Shown: piece by piece, positions 1-6,561 of the stretch
Numbering within the stretch: the first letter of the stretch is position 1
How the letters are laid out: the number at the start of each line of letters is the position of its first letter
Source of the DNA: an uncultured Erysipelotrichaceae bacterium
GTDB taxonomy: Bacteria > Bacillota_I > Bacilli_A > RF39 > UBA660
DNA: 8,252 bases
Direction of reading: 5' to 3'
Assembly (NCBI GenBank): GCA_902797415.1
Contig: CADBSQ010000139.1
Location: 1-8,252 of the forward strand
Program-made: the position numbers and the translations under genes
Notes under the pieces: model-generated
The model's input: the letters and a program-made list of their open reading frames with translations, nothing else
The model's database searches: none
What the model was told of the DNA's origin: nothing

Positions 1-18
1 CATAAATACAATATGTAA
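1..18 (+). CDS. Possible C-terminal tail of an upstream gene (partial)
   Basis: Frame 1 reads five sense codons and then TAA at 16-18, eight bases before a clear terminator hairpin. That spacing is typical for the end of a gene. Frame 3 stops within the first few bases, and frame 2 runs into the terminator, so frame 1 is the best candidate. Nothing can be said about the product from five residues. Confidence 0.25.
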   Translation, partial: HKYNM

Positions 19-25
19 TGGTTTG

Positions 26-53
26 AACTGCGACTTTTATATCGCAGTTTTTT
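26..53 (+). terminator. Intrinsic terminator of the upstream unit
   Basis: A perfect 8-bp stem (AACTGCGA at 26-33 with TCGCAGTT at 42-49) encloses an 8-nt loop and runs into six T residues (48-53). It separates whatever lies upstream from the yqeG operon, whose promoter follows directly. Confidence 0.82.
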
Positions 54-58
54 AAATA

Positions 59-87
59 GTGAAATTTTTCTTTTTTAGTGATATAAT
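59..87 (+). promoter_or_regulatory. Extended -10 promoter of the yqeG-yqeH-mutL-ymfF-HAD-ymfH operon
   Basis: TATAAT at 82-87 is preceded by TG at 79-80, giving the full extended -10 element TGATATAAT. GTGAAA at 59-64 matches the -35 consensus at four of six positions with a 17-bp spacer. Transcription would start near 94, leaving a leader of about 20 nt before the yqeG start. No other promoter of this quality is seen before the terminator at 6480, so this probably drives all six genes. Confidence 0.7.
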
Positions 88-100
88 TTATAAAAGAAAA

Positions 101-106
101 AGGAGG
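101..106 (+). promoter_or_regulatory. Ribosome binding site that fixes the TTG start of yqeG
   Basis: AGGAGG sits seven bases before TTG at 114. No in-frame ATG or GTG lies in this position, and the encoded N-terminus (MYRLLPDIY) has the usual YqeG form, so the non-ATG start is well supported. Confidence 0.85.
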
Positions 107-113
107 AACAAAA

Positions 114-632
114 TTGTATAGATTACTTCCCGATATATATCAAAAAGATGTTTTTTCAATAGATTATGAAGCATTAAAAAATGCTGGTATCAAGGTTATA
201 TTATTTGACCTAGATAACACACTTGCTAGGATAGATGAAAACAAGCCTAGTCAAAACTTGAAAAACCTAATGGACCATATAAGAGCATTAAGCCTTATTC
301 CTCTTATAATAAGCAATCAATCTAAAAACAAAATTGCACCATTTAAAGATGGTTTACTTGTAAGTAGTGCATTTCTTTCTTTTAAACCGCTTAAGTTTAA
401 ATACAAAAAAATCATGAGACAATATAAAGTAAAACCAAGCCAAGTAGCTGCCGTCGGAGACAGTTTATTCACTGATATCTTTGGTGCTAACAGACTAGGT
501 ATAACAAGCGTTTTAGTTGATTCTATGGGAAGTGTTGTACTTTTAAAAAAGTTACCTCGTTTTTTCGAAAACAGAATAATAGGCCACTATACAAGAAGAG
601 GTGTTTTCGAAAGAGGTGTCTACTATGAATAA
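114..632 (+). CDS. yqeG: YqeG family HAD-IIIA phosphatase
   Basis: This is a 172-residue cytoplasmic phosphatase of the haloacid dehalogenase superfamily, close to the usual YqeG length. Motif I is DLDNT with nucleophile Asp32 and acid/base Asp34. Motif II is Ser67-Asn68 in IISNQS, the conserved lysine is probably Lys91 in FKPLK, and motif IV is GDSLFTD with Asp116 and Asp121. The YqeG family is related to the mitochondrial phosphatidylglycerophosphate phosphatase GEP4, so a PGP phosphatase role is possible, but the substrate is not readable from this sequence. The start is TTG at 114 behind AGGAGG. The stop overlaps the yqeH start by 8 nt (ATGAATAA), and the yqeG-yqeH order is the same as in Bacillus. 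It is the first gene of the operon. Confidence 0.93.
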   Translation: MYRLLPDIYQKDVFSIDYEALKNAGIKVILFDLDNTLARIDENKPSQNLKNLMDHIRALSLIPLIISNQSKNKIAPFKDGLLVSSAFLSFKPLKFKYKKIMRQYKVKPSQVAAVGDSLFTDIFGANRLGITSVLVDSMGSVVLLKKLPRFFENRIIGHYTRRGVFERGVYYE

Positions 633-1575
633 ATGTCTTGGATGCGGAAAAACTCTTCAAAGCACGGACAAAAACAAAGATGGATACGTTCCAAACCTTG
701 ATAAAGAAGTTATTTACTGTCAAAGATGTTTTAGACTAAAACACTACGGGGAAAGCAAAAAACTAAAAACACCAAAAACCGATAGCGAAATCATTAACTA
801 TGTTAATAAGCATGCTAAAGAAGTTTTTTTTATCACAGATTTTATTAACATAAACGAAAACGTTATTAAACTATACAAAAAGATTAACGTAAAAAAATCA
901 TTAATTGTAAATAAAAGTGATATAATTCCTAAAAATATAAGCTTAGAACAAATTAAAAAGTACATAAGCACTATATTTAAAATAACTGATGATATTATAT
1001 TTACAAACAAAAAAAGTAATTTAAATAACTTAGTAAAAAAACTTTATAAAAAAGAAGTTTACTTTTTAGGAAGTTCTAACAGTGGTAAAAGTACAATCAT
1101 TAATAAATTACTTATTCTAGATGGTAAAAATAAAATTCTTTCAGAAAGTTTTAAAGAAAATACAACCCAGGAATTCATGAAAATAAACTTTAAAAACTTT
1201 TGCATATATGATTCACCAGGGTTTTATGTTGGGGCTTATGAGTTAAATAAATTAACAAATATAAATGATGAAATTAAACCTATAAGCTATAGGATTAATA
1301 CTTATTCAGTTTTTTCCATCAATGATAAGATTAAACTAATGATAAGTGGTAAAACAAACGTTGTGTTTTATTTTAGCAAAAATGTTAAAATTAATCGAAA
1401 TAAGAAAAAAATCGATGGTAGCATTATAAATATTCCAAGTAATTCAGACTTGGTAATCCTAGGATTAGGTTTTATTAAATTTACTAATGCTGCATCCATA
1501 TATATAGATGATTCTTTAAAAGAATATGTAATAGTAAGAAAAAGCATAACGGGTGGTAAGTTTAAGGGGGAGTAA
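625..1575 (+). CDS. yqeH: YqeH, circularly permuted ribosome-assembly GTPase
   Basis: This 316-residue GTPase is known in Bacillus to act in 30S ribosomal subunit assembly. An N-terminal zinc finger is visible (Cys4, Cys7, Cys32, Cys35). The GTPase motifs then come in permuted order, the family hallmark: G4 NKSD at 96-99 precedes the P-loop G1 GSSNSGKST at 149-157, a likely G2 Thr180/Thr181, and G3 DSPG at 196-199. The C-terminal third is the domain typical of YqeH. At 316 residues it is shorter than the roughly 366 of B. subtilis YqeH, with the loss mostly outside the motifs. The chosen start is ATG at 625, with AGAGGTG at 612-618 six bases upstream; an in-frame GTG at 601 has no comparable site. 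It overlaps yqeG by 8 nt, and mutL starts one base after its stop. Confidence 0.95.
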   Translation: MNKCLGCGKTLQSTDKNKDGYVPNLDKEVIYCQRCFRLKHYGESKKLKTPKTDSEIINYVNKHAKEVFFITDFININENVIKLYKKINVKKSLIVNKSDIIPKNISLEQIKKYISTIFKITDDIIFTNKKSNLNNLVKKLYKKEVYFLGSSNSGKSTIINKLLILDGKNKILSESFKENTTQEFMKINFKNFCIYDSPGFYVGAYELNKLTNINDEIKPISYRINTYSVFSINDKIKLMISGKTNVVFYFSKNVKINRNKKKIDGSIINIPSNSDLVILGLGFIKFTNAASIYIDDSLKEYVIVRKSITGGKFKGE

Positions 1576-1576
1576 A

Positions 1577-3325
1577 ATGAGTAAAATAAAATTAATGAAC
1601 GAATCTTTAGCAAATAAAATTGCTGCTGGAGAAGTAATCGAAAGAATTGCTAATGTTGTAAAAGAATTAGTTGAAAACAGTATTGATGCTGGCTCAACCA
1701 ATATAACAGTTAATCTTTTAGACAGCGGTAAAACAAAGATAGAAGTCATTGATAATGGAAGTGGTATGGACAGAAGCGATGCTAAGCTATGTTTCTTAAG
1801 ACATGCAACAAGTAAAGTATATAATGATGATGATTTATTCTTCATAAATACTTTAGGCTTTCGAGGCGAAGCTCTGGCTTCTATTGCCAGCGTCAGTGAA
1901 GTTATTCTAAACACGTATGATGGTAAAGAATCCACTAGCATAACCATAAAGGGAAGCAAAATCATAAGTACCACTGATGGTCAAAAAAGAAAAGGAACTC
2001 ATATAAAAGTCAATAAACTTTTTTATAATACACCAGCGAGACTTAAATATTTAAAAAGTGACCGAAGTGAATTAAATCTAGTCGTTTCATATATAGAAAA
2101 ACTATCACTAGCAAATCCTAAAATATCATTTACACTCACAAACAATAATCAAACACTAATTAAAACCAGTGGCAAAAACCTATTAAAAGCAATTAATGAA
2201 ATATATGGTTTAGAAATATCAAAAAATACCATTCCTATTCATCTATCAAGTGATGATTATGATATAGATGGTTTTATTTGTAAACCAGAGATACTTAAAA
2301 AAAACAAAAATCATATGCATGTTTTTATTAATGGAAGAGTTATTAAAAACTTTGAATTATTAAAAACAATAGATGAAGCTTATCATACTTATAAGCCTGA
2401 TGGCTTTTATCCAGTAGTTTTTATAAACATTTTTACAGATCCTAGTTTAACTGATGTAAATATTCATCCAACCAAACAAGATATTAAAATAAGTAAAATG
2501 GCTATACTCAAAACAGAAATAAGAGATTCTATTAAAAATGCACTATATAGCGATAATTTAGTTTCATCTCCTTTAAAATTCGAAGAAACATTAGAAAGCA
2601 AATTACCTATAAATCTTTTTGAGGAACCATTTGAAGAAACAAAAGAAGTAGAACTAGTCAAAAGAGAATACACTGCATTTTCAGATTCAACTTTTAAAGT
2701 AGAAGAACAAAGTGAATTTGATTTTAAAAGTATAAATGAACAAATAAGAAAAATTGAATTATATCCAGTAGGTATCGCTTTTGGAACATATATTATCGCA
2801 GAAAATAAAGAGGGCATCTACTTAATTGATCAGCATGCCGCTCAAGAAAGAATTAACTATGAAAAAATACTAAGAAGCTTTCTTAAAAATGAACAAATAG
2901 ATATGTTAGTCCCTATAACAATGGAATTATCAACTTCCGAATATGATATCGTTATGAAAATGAAAGATAAACTTATTGAAATGGGCTTTAACATAGAACC
3001 ATTTGGTCCAAACACAATAAAAATAGATTCTCATCCTACCTGGGTTAAAGAATCCAAAGAAAAAGATACAATCAAAGAAGTAATAAACGTCCTAACTGAA
3101 GAAGAAAAAAACTTTGATGCATTAAAGTTTAATGACAAAGTAGCAGCAACAGTAGCGTGTAAGGCCAGTATAAAAGGTAACTCAAGAATCACACTAGATG
3201 CAGCAAACTTTATACTAGAACAACTAGTACTATGTGATAACCCCTATAACTGTCCGCATGGAAGACCAACGATTATAAAATTTACTATATATGAACTAGA
3301 AAAAATGTTTAAAAGAAGTATGTAG
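1577..3325 (+). CDS. mutL: DNA mismatch repair endonuclease MutL
   Basis: This 582-residue mismatch-repair protein couples MutS mismatch recognition to strand nicking. The N-terminal GHKL ATPase is intact: Glu33-Asn34 (LVENSIDAG), the DNGSGM motif at 59-64, GFRGEAL at 94-100 and GTHIKV at 140-145. A short acidic linker (about 337-390) leads to the C-terminal dimerisation domain. This carries the metal-dependent nicking motif DQHA-x2-E-x4-E (418-429), ACKASIK (527-533) and CPHGRP (559-564). It is therefore the endonuclease type found in Bacillus and not the E. coli type. QIDMLVP at 440-446 resembles the beta-clamp-binding peptide of Bacillus MutL. The start is ATG at 1577 behind AAGGGGGAG. An in-frame GTG at 1553 lies inside yqeH and lacks support. 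No mutS is in the window. Length is slightly below the usual 600-650 because of the linker. Confidence 0.98.
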   Translation: MSKIKLMNESLANKIAAGEVIERIANVVKELVENSIDAGSTNITVNLLDSGKTKIEVIDNGSGMDRSDAKLCFLRHATSKVYNDDDLFFINTLGFRGEALASIASVSEVILNTYDGKESTSITIKGSKIISTTDGQKRKGTHIKVNKLFYNTPARLKYLKSDRSELNLVVSYIEKLSLANPKISFTLTNNNQTLIKTSGKNLLKAINEIYGLEISKNTIPIHLSSDDYDIDGFICKPEILKKNKNHMHVFINGRVIKNFELLKTIDEAYHTYKPDGFYPVVFINIFTDPSLTDVNIHPTKQDIKISKMAILKTEIRDSIKNALYSDNLVSSPLKFEETLESKLPINLFEEPFEETKEVELVKREYTAFSDSTFKVEEQSEFDFKSINEQIRKIELYPVGIAFGTYIIAENKEGIYLIDQHAAQERINYEKILRSFLKNEQIDMLVPITMELSTSEYDIVMKMKDKLIEMGFNIEPFGPNTIKIDSHPTWVKESKEKDTIKEVINVLTEEEKNFDALKFNDKVAATVACKASIKGNSRITLDAANFILEQLVLCDNPYNCPHGRPTIIKFTIYELEKMFKRSM

Positions 3326-3340
3326 CAAAGGAGTAAAAAA

Positions 3341-4594
3341 ATGAACGTAGTAACAAAAAAAATAAATAATTACGAAGCAGTAATCTATAAAACTAAAAAA
3401 TATACAACTATTCACCTAGATTATATATTTTTAAATGAATTCACACATAGAAATTTTATCATATTTGACTTATTAAATAGATACATGCTTAACACAAACA
3501 GTAAATATAAAACCAAAAAAGAAATAGATGAATTAATATCAAAATACTATTCCTTTTATATACAAACAAGGGTAGAGAATTATACAGATGATTTAATCAT
3601 TACACTGTCAATAGAACTAATCAATCCAAAACTAGTTAAAGATGATTACTTTGATAAACTAATTAAAGAATTACATACATTAATATTCAAACCAAACTTT
3701 AAGGACGGTAAGTTAGATAAAAAGACGATTACTACACTTAAAAAAGAAATGATAAATGAGTTCGAATCTAAAAAAACAAATATTTTTAGACAAGCAAGAG
3801 AAGACTTTCTTAATAGTGTTTTTAAGGACACATTTTATACAAGGCTGCAATGCTCATTAGACGAATATAAAGATATTATGAGTAACATTACTGATAAAGA
3901 TATTATTGATACATATAATACTTTAATTAATAAATCATTTAAAAGACTATATATCCTGGGTGATATAACTAGTGATAATTTAGAGTCTTTGAAAAAAATC
4001 AAATTTAAACATATTACAGATAAAGAACCTGTATTCAATAAGGTTCAGATAAAACCAATTAGTGATTATGTCGAGTTCAAATTTAAAGGTGAAGAATCTA
4101 CTATTAAAAGTTTATATGAAGTTAAAGATTATAATAAAGAAGATGAATTTGCCTTACTATCCATTTCAAAAATACTTAATAGCAGTGGAAGAATACTACA
4201 AAGAGTATTTAGAAACGACTTAAAAATTGTTTATTACTCAGGCGGGTATATAAATATGAAACTAGGATATCTTGTTATAGAAGCCGATATCGATGCCAAA
4301 AACAAAGATATATTTATAGATGGTTTGGATAAAGTTTTTGCTGAATTTAATAATAAAGAACTTGTTGAAGAATCTCTTCAGTCATATAAAGACCATTTAA
4401 AAGATACTTTGTATATATTAGATGAAAATAAATTTGGTGTTAAATTTAATTTCCTAGATAAATACTTATACAATGATTATACTTATGAAGAATTATATGA
4501 AAATATTAAAAAAGTAACATATGAAGATATAATGCGGGTTATAAACAAACTCGAAAGGAGGATAATACATTTTGCCAACGCAACAGACAATTAA
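3341..4594 (+). CDS. ymfF: YmfF-like M16 protein without zinc motif (EF-P modification-associated)
   Basis: This 417-residue protein has the two-lobed M16 peptidase fold pattern. The region where active members carry HxxEH (about 38-52) reads as plain hydrophobic sequence without the zinc ligands, so it is not a peptidase alone. The C-terminal half keeps SSGRILQRVFRNDLKIVYY, the M16 'SSrLf..lRe..glaY' signature, with Arg291 and Tyr298 in the canonical R-x6-Y spacing used for substrate binding. In Bacillus, the ymfF/ymfH-type pair is named for an association with 5-aminopentanol modification of elongation factor P; the biochemical role is unclear. The start is ATG at 3341 with AAAGGAG at 3327-3333, 15 nt after mutL. 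No signal peptide is seen, so it is probably cytoplasmic. Assignment rests on this lobe signature plus the nearby HxxEH partner; a more distant M16B family member is the alternative. Confidence 0.83.
   Translation: MNVVTKKINNYEAVIYKTKKYTTIHLDYIFLNEFTHRNFIIFDLLNRYMLNTNSKYKTKKEIDELISKYYSFYIQTRVENYTDDLIITLSIELINPKLVKDDYFDKLIKELHTLIFKPNFKDGKLDKKTITTLKKEMINEFESKKTNIFRQAREDFLNSVFKDTFYTRLQCSLDEYKDIMSNITDKDIIDTYNTLINKSFKRLYILGDITSDNLESLKKIKFKHITDKEPVFNKVQIKPISDYVEFKFKGEESTIKSLYEVKDYNKEDEFALLSISKILNSSGRILQRVFRNDLKIVYYSGGYINMKLGYLVIEADIDAKNKDIFIDGLDKVFAEFNNKELVEESLQSYKDHLKDTLYILDENKFGVKFNFLDKYLYNDYTYEELYENIKKVTYEDIMRVINKLERRIIHFANATDN
4556..4561 (+). promoter_or_regulatory. Ribosome binding site inside the ymfF 3' end that fixes the TTG start of the HAD gene
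   Basis: AGGAGG lies ten bases before TTG at 4572, within the last codons of the upstream M16 gene. No ATG or GTG start follows before HAD motif I, so TTG is the only start that gives a complete domain. Confidence 0.8.
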
Positions 4595-5201
4595 AAATAT
4601 TATATTTGATTTTGGATGTGTTATTATTAAAGCTGATTTTAAGGCTCTATCAAAGAAGTATTCTAAAAGTGCTGAGGAAGAACAATTTATTTATGAAAAT
4701 ATTTTTAACTCACCAGAATGGACTAAATATGGTCTTATAGATTCTGGGTTAATAACCTTTGAAGGTGCTGCTCAAACAATCAATGATAGAACAAATAATT
4801 CCCATGAAAAATTAGTTAACTATGTATTAGCAAACGTTCAAAATATGTTTATATACAACGATGATATACTTGATATCATCAAAAGTTTAAAAGAAAAAGG
4901 TTATAAAATATATCTTTTATCAAATATTAGTAAAAAGGTTTTTTCATCATTTAGAAAAGATTTAGAACCATTATTTGATGGATTAGTTCTATCATATGAA
5001 ATACATAAAATAAAACCATATGACGGAATATATAAGTATCTTTTAGATACCTTTAGTATTAACCCAGAAGAATCCTTGTTTATCGATGATAATAGAAGTA
5101 ATGTAGAGGCAGCAAAAAAGTTTAATCTAAACGCTGAGAAATCAAATAAAAATGATATAAATAATATTAAACAAATCCTAAGTAAGTGGGGGTGCCTATG
5201 A
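4572..5201 (+). CDS. HAD-IA family phosphatase (YihX-like)
   Basis: This 209-residue cytoplasmic HAD hydrolase has a helical cap between motif I and motif II (about 20-100). Motif I is IFDFGCVI with nucleophile Asp13, and Gly15 replaces the usual acid/base Asp. That DxG form is found in the YihX/epoxide-hydrolase N-domain branch. Motif II is LLSNIS (Ser117-Asn118), the conserved lysine is Lys148 in KIKPY, and motif IV is FIDDN with Asp172 and Asp173. The substrate is unknown; sugar phosphates are typical for the branch. It overlaps the upstream M16 gene by 23 nt and the downstream M16 gene by 4 nt (ATGA), so it is wedged into an M16 pair and probably translationally coupled to both. It ends on TGA, the only such stop in the window. 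Confidence 0.87.
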   Translation: MPTQQTIKNIIFDFGCVIIKADFKALSKKYSKSAEEEQFIYENIFNSPEWTKYGLIDSGLITFEGAAQTINDRTNNSHEKLVNYVLANVQNMFIYNDDILDIIKSLKEKGYKIYLLSNISKKVFSSFRKDLEPLFDGLVLSYEIHKIKPYDGIYKYLLDTFSINPEESLFIDDNRSNVEAAKKFNLNAEKSNKNDINNIKQILSKWGCL

Positions 5202-6466
5202 AAGAATTTAAAAAATACATACTAGATAATAAAGTTAAAGTTTACTTATATAGTGATAAAAATTTAAAAAGAACTTATGCTTCTTATAATGTTAAATTTG
5301 GTTCTAGTGGAATATATAATGATATTTATTATAAAGGGGAGAGAAAAACCTTACCATTTGGTTTAGCTCACTTTTTAGAACACACTTTAATTGAACATTC
5401 AATGTATGGTAATTTATTCGAACAATTCTTAAAAGAAGGCTATGAAACTAATGGTATAACCTATGATGAATTAACAACCTTTTATTTTTTAGGTCTTCAT
5501 AATGTTAAAGAATCGATTAAAAAACTCATCTACATGATTGATAAACCGGTCTTTACTAAGAAAGATGTTGAAGAAGTTAAATATGCCGTAATCGATGAAT
5601 TAAAAGCGAAGTTTGACAGTGAAGTATCAGTACTATTTTCTAAAAATAAAAGAGACTCTTTTAGTAGTATTGAACTTAGTCATGAGTCTAACAACCAATT
5701 AGGAAGCGTTGAATCAACACAATCTATATCATATGAAGATGTTCAAATGGCATATGATGCTTACTACTACAATGCAAATAAAACCCTTGTAATCGCTGGA
5801 AACTTTGATGAAAAAGAAATGCTTGAATACTTAAACGATATATATAAAGAAATTCCTATACACGAAAAACAAATAGAAGAAGTAAAACATGAAAACTTAG
5901 ATGATATAAGATGCTCATTTAGCATTATCCCATGGAAAACACCAACAGTAGATGAAGTGCTTGTTACATACAAGATACCTAATACATTCAAAATTAATAA
6001 AGCACTTCTAAGTGATTATTTATACATGTTTAATGAATTAGTAATTGAACCAGATAGTGATTTTATAAAAGACCTAATCAACAAAGATCTACTTAGTAAT
6101 ACAATAAGTGACTCAATAGATTTCATCACTATAAATAATAAAGAATATATTTTAATGCAATATCTATTTAAAAGTAAAAACTATGAACAAACATTAAAAC
6201 GCTTTGAAAAAGAACTAACAAGTAAAAAGTTATCTAAAAAAAGATTTTACCAAATAAAAAAGAATATTTTAGTTGAAGCCTTAAAAAAGCGAGACTTTAT
6301 TTATAATGAGTTCTTTCGCTTTCCATATAAGCTATACTTTACTGATAAAATAGACAGTACTAAGAATATAGAGAAAATGGAATTTGATCAGCTTATTAGT
6401 ATTATAAATAGTATAAAATTTAATAAAAAAATAGTTACTCTTTTAAGATATGATGAAAAAAAATAG
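5198..6466 (+). CDS. ymfH: YmfH-like M16 metallopeptidase (EF-P modification-associated)
   Basis: This 422-residue protein is the zinc-containing member of the M16 pair. The inverted zinc motif HFLEH is at 58-62 (His58, catalytic Glu61, His62). The third ligand is probably Glu134 in the helix EEVKYAVIDELKAKF. The residues between (GNLFEQFLKEGYETNGITYDELTTFYF region, 71-97) match the usual M16 pattern. The C-terminal lobe has no R-x6-Y pair: the matching stretch (SDFIKDLINKDLLSNT) lacks both residues. Those are present in the YmfF-like partner, so the two proteins probably form one heterodimeric enzyme. The start is ATG at 5198 overlapping the HAD stop by 4 nt, with GGGGGTG at 5188-5194; an in-frame GTG at 5186 is less likely. 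No signal peptide is seen. Last gene of the operon, with a terminator 13 nt downstream. Confidence 0.88.
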   Translation: MKEFKKYILDNKVKVYLYSDKNLKRTYASYNVKFGSSGIYNDIYYKGERKTLPFGLAHFLEHTLIEHSMYGNLFEQFLKEGYETNGITYDELTTFYFLGLHNVKESIKKLIYMIDKPVFTKKDVEEVKYAVIDELKAKFDSEVSVLFSKNKRDSFSSIELSHESNNQLGSVESTQSISYEDVQMAYDAYYYNANKTLVIAGNFDEKEMLEYLNDIYKEIPIHEKQIEEVKHENLDDIRCSFSIIPWKTPTVDEVLVTYKIPNTFKINKALLSDYLYMFNELVIEPDSDFIKDLINKDLLSNTISDSIDFITINNKEYILMQYLFKSKNYEQTLKRFEKELTSKKLSKKRFYQIKKNILVEALKKRDFIYNEFFRFPYKLYFTDKIDSTKNIEKMEFDQLISIINSIKFNKKIVTLLRYDEKK

Positions 6467-6479
6467 TAAAGATTTACAA

Positions 6480-6506
6480 AAAAAAGCATAATTTATGCTT
6501 TTTTTT
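6480..6506 (+). terminator. Intrinsic terminator of the six-gene operon
   Basis: AAAAGCATA (6482-6490) pairs with TATGCTTTT (6494-6502) around a 3-nt loop, followed by T residues to 6506. The A-run on the left arm mirrors the T-run, so it could in principle work in both directions, but no minus-strand gene ends here. Confidence 0.78.
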
Positions 6507-6549
6507 AATAAAGTTCTTTATTTTTTGATTATTTTAGATTATACTTAAG

Positions 6550-6555
6550 AAGGTG
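6550..6555 (+). promoter_or_regulatory. Ribosome binding site favouring the GTG start at 6562
   Basis: AAGGTG lies six bases before GTG at 6562. The earlier in-frame GTG at 6553 is itself part of this site, so it is unlikely to be the start. Confidence 0.65.
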
Positions 6556-6561
6556 AAGAGT

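Noticed and set aside
601..624. Upstream GTG start for yqeH
   Set aside because: It lies within yqeG without a ribosome binding site, while ATG at 625 has AGAGGTG at proper spacing and begins directly at the zinc finger.
523..2817. Several minus-strand open frames of 66-152 codons opposite yqeG, yqeH and mutL
   Set aside because: They lie opposite strongly conserved genes, lack ribosome binding sites and have no recognisable domain. They are antisense shadows expected in AT-rich DNA.
6517..6545. Possible promoter TTTATT (6517-6522) and TATACT (6540-6545) before the 450-residue protein gene
   Set aside because: The -35 is poor, and a start about seven bases after the -10 would fall at about 6552, inside the ribosome binding site. 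The gene must have some promoter after the terminator at 6480-6506, but I cannot place it with confidence.
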